From Warburgia ugandensis (taxonomy: Eukaryota; Streptophyta; Magnoliopsida; Canellales; Canellaceae), in NCBI GenBank assembly GCA_035236585.1, contig CP141128.1:24457618-24521617 (forward strand): 64,000 bases of DNA, read 5' to 3'. Under the pieces are notes generated by a model that was given only the letters and a program-made list of their open reading frames with translations, did no database searches and had not been told where the DNA came from. This document shows, one piece after another, positions 24,301 to 38,722 of the stretch. Position numbers and translations under genes: made by a program. Every line of letters starts with the position of its first letter. The stretch's first letter is position 1.

Positions 24301-27300
24301 GATTGAGTTGTGCAAGAAATGATGCCTTAATGTAACATCTCAACTTTTTCCAAAACCTTTTATTCATTTTAAATTGAAAACATAGCAGGAATTTCTTTCA
24401 TCTTAGAAAAACAGAGTTCAGAGTGATAGTATATAAGTAAATTTTAAAATTCATCAATTTCTTTGCGGGTGTTATGGTGAAACCACCACATATATGTAAA
24501 ATAATAATCTTTTAACCCATGATTGGATAGAGATACATACGATCAGATCCCCCATATAGTCACAATCCATATGAAATGTTAGGACAAGCATACTATATAG
24601 CCAACGATGTGTTAACATAAGTCTGAAGTTAAGCACATTACTCAGAATGAAATCGTAAGCATGGTTGCTAGCAAAAGAAACTATGCTAAAATATATGTTC
24701 TCCCCACATCCACATCAAAGCAATACCATAAGTACCATTTTCTAGCTCAAGTTGTGGAATATATGATGCCTTAATGTAACATCTCAAGTTTTTCCAAACC
24801 TTTTTATTTGTTACAAGTTGAAAAAACAGCAGGAATTTCCATCATTCTAGAAAAACAGAGTTCAAAGTGATAATATGTAAGTAATTTTTAAAATTCATCA
24901 ATTTCTTTCGGGGAGTTATGGCAAAACCACCACACATATGTAAAATAATAATCTTTTAACCCATGATTGGATAGAGATACAAATCATAAGATCTCCAATA
25001 TAGTCACAATAAATTTTAAATGTTAGGACAATCATACTATAGCCAGTGATGTGTTAACATAAGCCTTAAGTTAAGCACAATACTCAGAATGAAATCCTAT
25101 GCATGGTTGCTATCGCAAGAAACTATACATAAATATATGTTCTCCCCACATCCACATCAAACCAATACCGTAAATACTAGTTTTTGGATCAAGTTGTGCA
25201 AGAAATGTTGCCTTAATGTAACATCTCAACTTTTTGCAAACCCATTTATTTATTTTAAATTGAAAAAACAGCAGGAATTTCTTTCATTCTAGAAAAACAG
25301 AGTTCAGAGTGATAATATATAGGTAATTTTTAAAATTCATCAATTTCTTTCGGGGCGTTATGATGAAAACTCCACACATATGTAAAATAATAATCTTTTA
25401 ATGCATGATTGGATTGAGATACATACCATAAGATCTCCCATATAGTCACAATCCATTTGAAATGTTAGCACAAGCATACTATAGCCAGCGATGTGTTAAC
25501 ATATGTCTTAAGTCAAGCACATTACTGAGAATGAAATCCTATACATGGTTGCTAGCAAAAGAAACTATACTAAAATATATGTTCTCCCGACATCCACATC
25601 ATACCAATACCGTAAGTACCATTTTCTGGCTCAAGTTGTGCAAGAAATGATGCCTTAATGTAACATTTCAAGTTTTTCCAAACATTTTTATCTATTTTAA
25701 GTTGAAAAAATAGCAGGAATTTCTTTCATTCTAGAAAAACAGAGTTCAGAGTGATAATATATATGTAATTTTTAAAATTCGTCAATTTCTTACGGGGAGT
25801 TATGATGAAACCTCGACATATATACAAAATAATAATCTTTTAATGTATGATTGGATAGAGATACATCCCATAAGATCTCCCATACAGTCACAATCCATTT
25901 GAATAGTTAGGACAATCATACTATAGTCATCGATGTGTCAACATAAGTCATAAGTTAAGTACATTACTCAAAATGAAATCCTATACATGGATGCTAGCAA
26001 AAGAAACTATACTAAAATATATGTTCTCCCCACATCCACATCAAGCCAAAATCGTAAGTCTCATTTTCTAGCTCAAGTTGTGCATGAAATTATGCCTTAA
26101 TGTAACATTTCAAGTTTTTCCAAACCTTTTGCTTTATTTCAAGTTGAAAAAACAGGAGGAATTTCCTTCATTCTAGAAAAACAGAGTTCAAAGTGATACT
26201 ATATAAGTAATTTTTAAAATTCATCATTTTCTTTTGGGGAGTTATGATGAAACCTCCACGTATATGTAAAATAATAATCTTTTAACCTATGATTGGATAG
26301 AGAGACATACCATAAGATCTCCCATATAGTCGCAATCCATTTGAAATGTTAGGACAATCATACTATAGCCAGCGATGTGTTAACTTAAGTCTTAAGTTAA
26401 GCACATTACTCAGAATGAAATGCTATACATGGTTGCTACAATAGAAACTATGCTAAAATATATGTTCTCCCCACATCCACATCAAACCAATACCATAAGT
26501 ACCAGTTACTGGATCGAGTTGTGCAAGAAATGATGCCTTAATGTAACATCTCAACTTTTTCCAAACCCTTTTGGTTATTTTAAATTGAAAAAACAGCAGG
26601 AATTTTCTTCATTCTAGAAAAACAGAGTTTAGAGTGATAACATATAAGTAATTTTTAAAATTCATCAATTTCTTTCGGGGCGTTACGATGAAACCTTCAC
26701 ACATATGTAAAATAATAATCTTTTAATCTATGATTGGATAGAGATACATACCATAAGATCTCCCATTTTGTCACAATCCATTTGAAATGTTAGGACAATC
26801 ATACTATAGCCAGCGATGTGTTAACATAAGTCTTAAGTTAAGCACATTACTCAGAATGAAATCCTATACATGGTTGCTAGCAAAAGAAACTATACTAAAA
26901 TATATGTTCTCCCCACATCCACATCAAACCAATACCGTAAGTACCATTTTCTAGCTCAAGTTGTGCAAGAAATGATTCCTTAATGTATCGTCTCAAGTTT
27001 TTCCAAACCTTTTTATTTATTTCAAGTTGAAAAAATAGCAGGAATTGCCTTCATCCTAGAAAAACAGAGTTCAAAGTGATAATATATATGTAATTTTTAA
27101 AATTCATCAATTTCGTTCGGGGAGTTATGGCGAAACCTCCACACACATGTAAAATAATAATCTTTTAAACTATGATTGGATAGAGATAAATACCATAAGA
27201 TCTCCCATATAGTCACAATCCATTTGAAATGTTAGGACAATCATACGATAGCCAGCGATGTGTTAACATAAGTCTTAAGTTAAGCACATTACTCATAATG

Positions 27301-27437
27301 AAATCCGATACATGGTTGCTTACAAAAGAAACTATGCTAAAATATATGTTCTCCCCACATCCGCATCAAACCAATACCGTAAGTACCAATTTCTGGATCA
27401 AGTTGTGCAAGAAATGAGGCCATAATGTAACATCTCA

Positions 27438-28318
27438 ACTTTTTTCGAACCCTTTTATTTATTTTAAATTGAAAAACAGCAGGAATTTCTTTCATTCTAG
27501 AAAAACAGAGTTCAGAGTCATAATATGTAAGTAATTTTTAAAATTCATCAATTTCTTTTGGGGCGTTATGATGAAACCTCCACACATTTGTAAAATAATA
27601 ATCTTTTAATGTATGATTGGATAGAGATACATACCATAAGATCTCCCATTTTGTCACAATCCATTTGAAATGTTAGGACAATCATACTATAGCCAGCGAT
27701 GTGTTAACATAAGTCTTAAGTTAAGCACATTACTCAGAATGAAATCCTATACATGGTTGCTAGCAAAAGAAACTATACTAAAATATATGTTCTCCCCACA
27801 TCCACATCAAACCAACAACGTAAGTACCTTTTCCTGGCTCAAGTTGTGCAAGAAATGATGCCTTAATGTAACATCTCAAGTTTTTTCGAACCCTTTTATT
27901 TATTTTAAATTGAAAAACAGCAGGAATTTCTTTCATTCTAGAAAAACAGAGTTCAGAGTCATAATATGTAAGTAATTTTTAAAATTCATCAATTTCTTTT
28001 GGGGCGTTATGATGAAACCTCCACACATTTGTAAAATAATAATCTTTTAATGTATGATTGGATAGAGATACATACCATAAGATCTCCCATTTTGTCACAA
28101 TCCATTTGAAATGTTAGGACAATCATACTATAGCCAGCGATGTGTTAACATAAGTCTTAAGTTAAGCACATTACTCAGAATGAAATCCTATACATGGTTG
28201 CTAGCAAAAGAAACTATACTAAAATATATGTTCTCCCCACATCCACATCAAACCAACAACGTAAGTACCTTTTCCTGGCTCAAGTTGTGCAAGAAATGAT
28301 GCCTTAATGTAACATCTC
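27438..28318 (+). repeat. Recent tandem duplication of one satellite monomer
   Basis: About 27438-27877 and 27878-28318 appear essentially identical over 441 bp, both containing the otherwise uncommon TTTTTTCGAACCC variant followed by the same downstream unit. Neighbouring monomers differ far more, so this is a young single-unit duplication. Confidence 0.75.
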
Positions 28319-29874
28319 AAGTTTTTCCAAAACTTTTGCTTTATTTTAAGTTGAAAAAATAGGAGGAATTTCCGTCATTCTGCACAAACAGAGTTGAAAG
28401 TGATAATATATAAGTAATTTTTAAAATTCATCAGTTTCTTTCAGGGAGTTGTGGTGAAACCTCCACATTTATGTAAAAGAATAATCATTTAACCTATGAT
28501 TGGATAGAGACACATACCATAAGATCTCCCATATAGTCACAATCCATTTGAAATGTTAGGACAATCATACTATAGCCAACAATGTGTTAACATAAGTTTT
28601 AAGTTAAGCACATTACTCAGAATGAAATCCTATACGTGGTTGCTAGCAAAAGAAACTACACTAAAATATATCTTCTCCCCACATCCACATCAAACCAATA
28701 CCGTAAGTACCATTTTCTGGCTCAAGCTGTGCATGAAATGATGGCTTAATGTAACATCTCAAGTTTTTCCAAACCATTTGCTTTATTTTAAGTTGAAAAA
28801 ATAGCAGGAATTTCCTTCATTCTAGAAGAATAGTGTTCAATGTGATAATATATAAGTAATTTTTAACATTTATCAATTTCTTTAGGGGTGTTATGGCGAA
28901 ACCTCCACATATATGTAAAATAATAATCATTTAACCTATGATTCGATAGAGATACATACCATAAGATCTCCCATATAGTCACAATCCATTTGAATAGTTA
29001 GGATAATCATACTATAGCCATCGATGTGTTAACATAAGTCTTAAGTTAAGTACATTACTCAAAATGAAATTCTATACATGGATGCTAGCAAAAGAAACTA
29101 TACTAAAATATATGTTCTCCCCACATCGACATCAAACCGAAACCGTAAGTACCATTTTCTGACTCAAGTTGTGCAAGAAATGATGCCTTAATGTAACATC
29201 TAAAGTTTTTCGAAACCTTTTGCTTTATTTTAAGTTGAAAAAATAGGAGGAATTTCCTTCATTCTACAAAAACAAAGGTGACAGTGATAATATATGAGTA
29301 ATTTTTAAATTTCATCAGTTTCCTTCAAGGAGTTGTGGTGAAACCTCCACATTTATGTAAAATAATAATCGTTTAACCTATGATTGGATAGAGATACATA
29401 CCATAAGATCTCCCGTATTGTCACAATCCATTTGAAATGTTAGGACAATCATACTATAGCCAACAATGTGTTAACATAAGTTTTAAGTTAAGCACATTAC
29501 ACAGAATGAAATCCTATACGTGGTTGCTAGCAAAAGAAACTCTGCTAAAATATATGTTCTCCCCACATCCGCATCAAACCAATACCGTAAGTACCAGTTT
29601 CTGAATCAAGTTGTGCAAGAAATGATGCCATAATGTAACTTCTCAACTTTTTCCGAACCCTTTTATTTATTTTAAATTGCAAAACAGTAGGAATTTCTTT
29701 CATTCTAGAAAAATAGAGTTCAGAGTCATAATATATAAGTAATTTTTAAAATTCATCAATTTCTTTTGGGGCGTTATGATGAAACCTCCACACATTTGTA
29801 AAATAATAATCTTTTAATGTATGATTGGATAGAGATACATACCATAAGATCTCCCATTTTGTCACAATCCATTT
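28108..29874 (+). repeat. Higher-order repeat, tetramer copy 1 (1,767 bp)
   Basis: Four distinct monomers, starting with GAAATGTTAGG/CCAGCGATG, then CCAACAATG, then GGATAATC/CCATCGATG, then CCAACAATG with ACTCTGC. The same order and nearly identical sequence recur exactly 1,767 bp later. Confidence 0.85.
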
Positions 29875-31641
29875 GAAATGTTAGGACAATCATACTATAG
29901 CCAGCGATGTGTTAACATAAGTCTTAAGTTAAGCACATTACTCAGAATGAAATCCTATACATGGTTGCTAGCAAAAGAAACTATACTAAAATATATGTTC
30001 TCCCCACATCCACATCAAACCAACAACGTAAGTACCTTTTCCTGGCTCAAGTTGTGCAAGAAATGATGCCTTAATGTAACATCTCAAGTTTTTCCAAAAC
30101 TTTTGCTTTATTTTAAGTTGAAAAAATAGGAGGAATTTCCGTCATTCTGCACAAACAGAGTTGAAAGTGATAATATATAAGTAATTTTTAAAATTCATCA
30201 GTTTCTTTCAGGGAGTTGTGGTGAAACCTCCACATTTATGTAAAAGAATAATCATTTAACCTATGATTGGATAGAGACACATACCATAAGATCTCCCATA
30301 TAGTCACAATCCATTTGAAATGTTAGGACAATCATACTATAGCCAACAATGTGTTAACATAAGTTTTAAGTTAAGCACATTACTCAGAATGAAATCCTAT
30401 ACGTGGTTGCTAGCAAAAGAAACTACACTAAAATATATCTTCTCCCCACATCCACATCAAACCAATACCGTAAGTACCATTTTCTGGCTCAAGCTGTGCA
30501 TGAAATGATGGCTTAATGTAACATCTCAAGTTTTTCCAAACCATTTGCTTTATTTTAAGTTGAAAAAATAGCAGGAATTTCCTTCATTCTAGAAGAATAG
30601 TGTTCAATGTGATAATATATAAGTAATTTTTAACATTTATCAATTTCTTTAGGGGTGTTATGGCAAAACCTCCACATATATGTAAAATAATAATCATTTA
30701 ACCTATGATTCGATAGAGATACATACCATAAGATCTCCCATATAGTCACAATCCATTTGAATAGTTAGGATAATCATACTATAGCCATCGATGTGTTAAC
30801 ATAAGTCTTAAGTTAAGTACATTACTCAAAATGAAATTCTATACATGGATGCTAGCAAAAGAAACTATACTAAAATATATGTTCTCCCCACATCGACATC
30901 AAACCGAAACCGTAAGTACCATTTTCTGACTCAAGTTGTGCAAGAAATGATGCCTTAATGTAACATCTAAAGTTTTTCGAAACCTTTTGCTTTATTTTAA
31001 GTTGAAAAAATAGGAGGAATTTCCTTCATTCTACAAAAACAAAGGTGACAGTGATAATATATGAGTAATTTTTAAATTTCATCAGTTTCTTTCAAGGAGT
31101 TGTGGTGAAACCTCCACATTTATGTAAAATAATAATCGTTTAACCTATGATTGGATAGAGATACATACCATAAGATCTCCCATATTGTCACAATCCATTT
31201 GAAATGTTAGGACAATCATACTATAGCCAACAATGTGTTAACATAAGTTTTAAGTTAAGCACATTACACAGAATGAAATCCTATACGTGGTTGCTAGCTA
31301 AAGAAACTCTGCTAAAATATATGTTCTCCCCACATCCGCATCAAACCAATACCGTAAGTTCCAGTTTCTGAATCAAGTTGTGCAAGAAATGATGCCATAA
31401 TGTAACTTCTCAACTTTTTTCGAACCCTTTTATTTATTTTAAATTGCAAAACAGTAGGAATTTCTTTCATTCTAGAAAAATAGAGTTCAGAGTCATAATA
31501 TATAAGTAATTTTTAAAATTCATCAATTTCTTTTGGGGCGTTATGATGAAACCTCCACACATTTGTAAAATAATAATCTTTTAATGTATGATTGGATAGA
31601 GATACATACCATAAGATCTCCCATTTTGCCACAATCCATTT
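29875..31641 (+). repeat. Higher-order repeat, tetramer copy 2 (1,767 bp)
   Basis: Nearly identical to the preceding 1,767 bp. A third, more diverged copy of the first two monomers follows from 31642. Confidence 0.85.
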
Positions 31642-32526
31642 GAAATGTTAGGACAATCATACTATAGCCAGCGATGTGTTAACATAAGTCTTAAGTTAAG
31701 CGTATTACTCAGAATGAAATCCTATACAAGGTTGCTAGCAAAAGAAACTATACTAAAATATATGTTCTCCCCACATCGACATCAAACCAACAACGTAAGT
31801 ACCTTTTCCTGGCTCAAGTTGTGCAAGAAATGATGCCTTAGTGTAACATCTCAAGTTTTTTCCAAAACTTTTGCTTTATTTTAAGTTGAAAAAACAGGAG
31901 GAATTTCCATCATTCTACACAAACAGAATTGAAAGTGATATTATATAAGTAATTTTTAAAATTCATCAGTTTCTTTCAGGGAGTTGTGGTGAAACCTCCA
32001 CATTTATGTAAAATAATAATCGTTTAACCTATGATTGGATAGAGACACATACCATATGATCTCCCATATAGTCACAATCCATTTGAAATGTTAGGACAAT
32101 CATACTATAGCCAACAATGTGTTAACATAAGTTTTAAGTTAAGCACATTACAAAGAATTAAATCCTATACGTGGTTGCTAGCAAAAGAAACTATACTAAA
32201 AAATATGTTCTCCCCACATCCACATCAAACCAATACCGTAAGTACCATTTTCTGGCTAAAGTTGTGCAAGAAATGATGGCTTAATGTAACATCTCAAGTT
32301 TTTCCAAACCTTTTTCTTTATTTTAAGTTGAAAAAACAAGAGGAATTTTCTTCATTCCACAAAAATAGAGTTGAAAGTGATAATATATAAGTAATTTTTA
32401 AAATTCATCAGTGTCTTTCAGGGAGTTGTGGTGAAACCTCCACATTTATGTAAAATAATAATTGTTTAACCTATGATTGGATAGAGACACATACCATAAG
32501 ATCTCCCATATAGTCACAATCCATTT

Positions 32527-33852
32527 GAAATGTTAGGACAATCATACTATAGCCAACAATGTGTTAACATAAGTTTTAAGTTAAGCACATTACTCAGAAT
32601 GAAATCCTATACGTGGTTGCTAGCAAAAGCAACTATACTAAAATATATGTTCTCCCCATATCCACATCAAACCAATACTGCAAGTACCATTTTCTGGCTC
32701 AAGTTGTGGAAGAAATGATGGCTTAATGTAAAATCTCAAGTTTTTCCAAACCTTTTGCTTTATTTTAAGTTGAAAAAACAGCAGGAATTTCCTTCATTCT
32801 AGCAAAATAGAATTCAAAGTGATAATATATAAGTAATTTTTAAAATTCATCATTTTCTTTTGGGGAGTTATGATGAAACCTCCACGTATATGTAAAATAA
32901 TAATCTTTTATCCTATGATTGGATAGAGATACATACCATAAGATCTCCCATAGAGTCACAATCCATTTGAATAGTTAGGACAATCATACTATAGTCATCA
33001 ATGTGTTAACATAAGTATTAAGTTAAGTACATTACTGAAAATGAAATCCTATACATGGATGCTAGCTAAATTAACTATACTAAAATATATGTTCTCCTCA
33101 CATCTACATCAAACCAATACCATAAGTAGCATTTTTTGGCTCAAGTTGTGCAAGAAATGATGCCTTAATGTAACATCTCAAGTTTTTCCAAACCTTTTTA
33201 TTTATTTTAAGGTGAAAAAACAGCAGGAATTTCCTTCATTCTAGAAGAATAGTGTTCAAGGTGATAATATATAAGTAATTTTTAACATTCATCAATTTCC
33301 TTGGGGGTGTTATGGCGAAACCTCCACATATATGTAAAATAATAATCTTTTAACCTATGATTGGATAGAGATACATACCATAAGATCTCCCATATAGTCA
33401 CAATCCATTTGAATAGGTAGGATAATCATACTATACTCATCGATGTGTTAACATAAGTCTTAAGTTAAGTACATTACTCAAAATGAAATCCTATACATGG
33501 ATGCTAGCAAAAGAAATTATACTAAAATATATGTTCTCCCCGCATCTACATGAAACCGAAACCGTAAGTACCATTTTCTGGCTCAAGTTGTGCAGGAAAT
33601 GATGCCTTAATGTAACATCTCAAGTTTTTCCAAACCTTTTGCTATATTTTAAGTTGAAAAAACAAGAGGAATTTCCTTCATTCCACAAAAACAGAGTTGA
33701 AAGTGATAATATATAATTAATTTTTAAAATTCATTAGTTTCTTTCAGGGATTTGTGGTGAAACCTCCACATTTATGTAAAATAATAATCGTTTAACCTAT
33801 AATTGGATAGAGACACATACCATAAGATCTCCCATATAGTCACAATCCATTT
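32527..33852 (+). repeat. Higher-order repeat, trimer copy 1 (1,326 bp)
   Basis: Three monomers (variants CCAACAATG, TCATCAATG and CTCATCGATG). The first monomer of this set recurs nearly identically 1,326 bp later at 33853. Confidence 0.7.
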
Positions 33853-35099
33853 GATATGTTAGGACAATCATACTATAGCCAACAATGTGTTAACATAAGT
33901 TTTAAGTTAAGCACATTACTCAGAATGAAATCCTATACGTGGTTGCTAGCAAAAGCAACTATACTAAAATATATGTTCTCCCCATATCCACATCAAACCA
34001 ATACTGCAAGTACCATTTTCTGGCTCAAGTTGTGGAAGAAATGATGGCTTAATGTAAAATCTCAAGTTTTTCCAAACCTTTTGCTTTATTTTAAGTTGAA
34101 AAAACAGCAGGAATTTCCTTCATTCTAGCAAAACAGAGTTCTAAGTGATAATATATAAGTAATTTTTAAAATTCATCATTTTCTTTTGGGGAGTTATGAT
34201 GAAACCTCCACGTATATGTAAAATAATAATCTTTTAACCTATGATTGGATAGAGATACATACCATAAGATCTCCCATATAGTCACTATCCATTTGAATAG
34301 TTAGAGCAATCATAGTATCGTCATCAATGTGTTAACATAAGTCTTAAGTTATGTACGTTACTGAAAATGAAATCCTATACATGGATGCTAGCAAAAGAAA
34401 CTATACTAAAATATATGTTCTCCCCACATCTACATCAAACTAAAACCGTAAGTACCATTTTTTGGCTCAAGTTGTGCAAGAAATGATGCCTTAATGTAAC
34501 ATCTCAAGTTTTTCCAAACCTTTTTGTTTATTTTAAGTGAAAAAACAGCAGGAATTTCCTTCATTCTAGAAGAATAGTGTTCAAGGTGATAATATATAAG
34601 TTACTTTTAACATTCATCAATTTCCTTGGGGGTGCTATGGCGAAACCTCCACATATATGTAAAATAATAATCTTTTAAGCTATGATTGGATAGAGATACA
34701 TACCATAAGATCTCCCATATAGTCACCATCCATTTGAATAGTCAGGATAATCATACTATACTCATCGATGTATTAACATATGTCTTATGTGAAGTACATT
34801 ACTCAAAATAAAATTCTATACATGGATGCTAGCAAAAGAAACTATACTAAAATATACGTACTCCCCACATCTACATCAAACCAAAACCATAAGTACGATT
34901 TTCTGGCTAAGTTGTGCAAGAAATGGTGCCTTAATGTAACATCTTAAGTTTTTCAAAACCTTTTGCTTTATTTTAAGTTGAAAAAACTGGTGGAATTTGT
35001 ATGGTGAAACCTCCACATATATGTAAAATAATAATCTTTTAACCTATGATTGGAAGGAGATACATACCATAAGGCCTCCCATATAGTCACAATCCATTT
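33853..35099 (+). repeat. Higher-order repeat, trimer copy 2, with ~80 bp deletion
   Basis: Same monomer order as the previous trimer. The third monomer is short (about 362 bp) because the stretch between GTGGAATTTG and TATGGTGAAACC near 34998 is missing. Confidence 0.7.
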
Positions 35100-36713
35100 G
35101 AAATGTTAGGACAATCATACTATAGCCAACAATGTGTCAACATAAGTGTTAAGTTAAGCACATTACACAGAATGAAATCCTATACGTGGTTGCTAGCAAA
35201 AGAAACTATGCTAAAATATATGTTCTCATGTTCTCCCCACACCCACATCAAACCAATACCGTAAGTACCATTTTCTGGCTCAAGTTGTGCAAGAAATGAT
35301 GGCTTAATGTAACATCTCAAGTTTTTCCAAACCTTTTGCTTTATTTTAAGTTGAAAAAACAAGAGGAATTTCCTTCATTCCACAAAAACAGAGTTGAAAG
35401 TGATAATATATAAGTAATTTTTAAAATTCATCAGTTTCTTTCAGGGAGTTGTGGTGAAACCTTCACATTTATGTAAAATAATAATTGTTTAACCTATGAT
35501 TGGAAGAGACACATACCATAAGATCTCCCATATAGTCACAATCCATTTGAAATGTTAGGACAATCATACTATAGCCAACAATGTGTTAACATAAGTTTTA
35601 AGTTAAGCACATTACTCAGAATGAAATCCTATATGTGGTTGCTAGCAAAAGCAACTATAGTAAAATATATGTTCTCCCCACATCCACATCAAACCAATAC
35701 TGCAAGTACCATTTTCTGGCTCAAGTTGTGGACGAAATGATGGCTTAATGTAAAATCTCAAGTTTTTCCAAACCTTTTGCTTTATTTTAAGTTGAAAAAA
35801 CAGCAGGAATTTCCTTCATTCTAGCAAAACAGAGTTCAAAGTGATAATATATAAGTAATTTTTAAAATTCATCATTTTCTTTTGGGGAGTTATGATGAAA
35901 CCTCCACGTATATGTAAAATAATAATCTTTTAACCTATGATTGGATAGAGATCTCCCATAAAGTCACAATCCATTTGAATAGTTAGGACAATCATACTAT
36001 ACTCATCGATGTGTTAACCTAAGTCTTAAGTTAAGTACATAACTCAAAATGAAATCCTATACATGGATGCTAGCAAAAGAAACTATACTAAAATATATGT
36101 TCTCCCCGCATCTACATCAAACCGAAACCGTAAGTACCATTTTCTGGCTCAAGTTGTGCAAGAAATGATGCCTTAATGTAACATCTCAAGTTTTTCCAAA
36201 CGTTTTTATTTATTTTAAGTTGAAAAAACAGCAGGAATTTCCTTCATTCTAGAAGAATAGTGTTCAAGGTGATAATATATAAGTAATTTTTAACATTCAT
36301 CAATTTCTTTGGGGGTGTTATGGCGAAACCTCCACATATATGTAAAATAATAATCTTTTAACCTATGATTGGATAGAGATACATACCATAAGATCTCCCA
36401 TATAGTCACAATCCATTTGAATAGTTAGGATAATCATACTATACTCATCGATGTGTTAACATAAGTCCTAAGTTAAGTACATTACTCAAAATGAAATCCT
36501 ATACATGGATGCTAGCAAAAGAAACTATACTAAAATATATGTTCTGCCCGCATCTACATCAAACCGAAACCGTAAGTACCATTTTCTGGCTCAAGTTGTG
36601 CAAGAAATGATGCCTTAATGTAACATCTCAAGTTTTTCCAAACCTTTTGCTTTAGTTTAAGTTGAAAAAATAGGATGAATTTCCTTCATTCTAGAAAAAC
36701 AGAGTTCAAAGTG

Positions 36714-36856
36714 ATAATATATAAGTATTTTTTAAAATTCATCAATTTCTTTGGGGTTGTTATGGTGAAACCTCCATGTATATGTGAATATATAAGTAAT
36801 TTTTTAAATTCATCAATTTCTTTGGGGTTGTTATGGTGAAACCTCCACGAATATGT
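36714..36856 (+). repeat. 71-bp local tandem duplication inside a satellite monomer
   Basis: The segment around ATCAATTTCTTTGGGGTTGT occurs at 36741 and again at 36812, giving a 71-bp period. No other monomer in the window shows it. It lies about 100 bp before the insertion site of the family-B LTR. Confidence 0.85.
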
Positions 36857-36951
36857 GAAATAATAATCTTTTAACCTATGATTGGATAGAGATACATACC
36901 GTAAGATCTCCCATATAGTCGCAATCTGTTTGAAAAGCTAGAAGAATCATA

Positions 36952-36956
36952 CTATA
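36952..36956 (+). repeat. Target-site duplication CTATA (left)
   Basis: Last five satellite bases before the LTR start. They match 41447-41451 exactly. Confidence 0.9.
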
Positions 36957-37509
36957 TGTAATGACCCCGAATTTTTGTAACTTATTATGGCAAATTTATA
37001 AGGTTTGAATTTTTAGAAATTTTGGGCTGGAATATTAGGTTGTTGAAAATTCTTTATAATTGAGATTATATTATGAATTAAAACATAGAAATTGTGGATG
37101 TACTTAGAAAACTGATCGAAACGACATTAAGTACGTTCAATTTTGAGTTAAAATGAAAAATCCATAATAATCTCCATTTAGGGGTAAAATAGTAATTTTA
37201 CCCATATCTCATATCGAAGAAATAGGACCTCAATATTCATGAAGTACTTAGAAATACAATTCAAACGCCACTAAGTACGCTCGATTCCGAGTTCGGACAA
37301 ATATTGCCTATTATTCTCCAATTTTGGAGTTCAAAGGTCAAAAATGTCTTTTCACATAAAAGTGGGGCCCACAAAGTGGGCCAACTTTCTAGAAGCAACA
37401 ATAATTGCTCAGTACATTATTGCTAGTAGTGGAGAATGCACTTGTAATAAAAAAATCTGAAGTAATAAAATATCTTATCAAAAGAAATGATAAAATTTTC
37501 AAATTTGGC

Positions 37510-37517
37510 TATAAATA
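37510..37517 (+). promoter_or_regulatory. Putative LTR-B TATA box
   Basis: TATAAATA in the context GGCTATAAATATG, conserved at the matching place in the other B LTR (44596). It is the best core-promoter candidate in this LTR; there is no evidence of activity. Confidence 0.5.
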
Positions 37518-38722
37518 TGTCCCAAAAATTTCCAAAAGTTTTCACAAACTTTCCCATGAAATTTCCAAATCTTTCATGGAGTTTCACCCCCAAATTCTCA
37601 TTCATCCCTCCCCAATCTCTATTTTTCTTATTTCTCTCTCCACTTTCTAAGTGGAACAAGAGACCTAAATTCAATTAGGCACTCCGTTTAAGATAGAATC
37701 CAATAAATTGCACCGTCCATAACATCTTATACTACTGTATATACAAAAACCCCAAATCAATTTCAAGATCCAACGGTACCAACAACAGAAAGTCACAAAA
37801 ACGGGGACAATCAGGCTATATTATCATCAACCGGTAATTCTCTCAAATTGGGCATCAAATATATGTTTTTTCTCCACTCAGGTAGGTGAAAATACTTCAT
37901 ATACATATTTATTTTGGTTCAGTGTAATTTTTATTTTTCTGTAATTTAATTTGAATGAAAAATTGTAAAAATAAAGTAAATACCAGAGCCTTCAATTCAT
38001 GGTGATAAAGAGCTCAGATGGAAATTCTGAGTTTTCCAATCGATCCAGAAGGGTCCAAAACCCCTAAGATACAATTTTCAGGAAAATCTAACAAGGTTTG
38101 GACCCTCAATTGAGAGAAATTAGTTCTATTGGGCCCAGATCAAATCTGGATCCTAAGAATGGCTGTAAATTTCAATTTAAGACTGTGGAGTCATATGAAC
38201 TCCAAATTGAGATTGGAAAGAAGCTACGAAAATCTTGTAATTTCTAGCTTCTAATGAAGTCATAATATGTCTAAAAATTATTCCTGAATTATTCTCTATT
38301 TTGGAAATAAGTGTCCAATTTCTAAGATCTTCAAGATCTGAGGTGGTCAGATCTTGAAAATTTATTTTAATGATGATATAATACTGTAATAAAGTAATAT
38401 CTATGGTTAAATTGGACAGATCTGGGATAAATTAGGGGATCTACCCTTTCTAGTGGAAAAACCCTAAAAATACAAAGGGACCCAGTTGATCAAAGAAGAT
38501 CAAGTATGATCAGATCCTTGGGATGGATTAAATGGATGATATTATGATGGAATCCAGTTAGATCATGGATGAAATGTGAAAAAATCAAGTGGATATGATT
38601 TTTGGATCTTAATAGATAAAAAGCCCTAAAGGTAATTAAAACCCTTGATCTAAAGTAAAACACCTAAGATCTAATGGTTAGATCATATTTAAAGGTTTAT
38701 AATAATCTTAATAAAATTAACT

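Larger units (their letters stand above)
21296..36956 (+). repeat. Satellite array, block 2 (~442 bp monomers)
   Basis: About 35 monomers of the same family and orientation as block 1, resuming in phase at GGAATTTCCTTCATTCTAG. Monomers here more often carry CCAGCGATG or CCAACAATG variants and a CATCCACATC form. An approximately 80-bp deletion shortens one unit near 34998. A 71-bp local duplication is present at 36714-36856. The block ends in ATCATACTATA, where a family-B LTR is inserted. Confidence 0.95.

Noticed and set aside
37405..37678. Overlapping plus- and minus-strand frames near the TATA box of LTR B
   Set aside because: Low-complexity AT-rich coincidences. The equivalent region of the other copy (44473-44736) opens a partly different frame.
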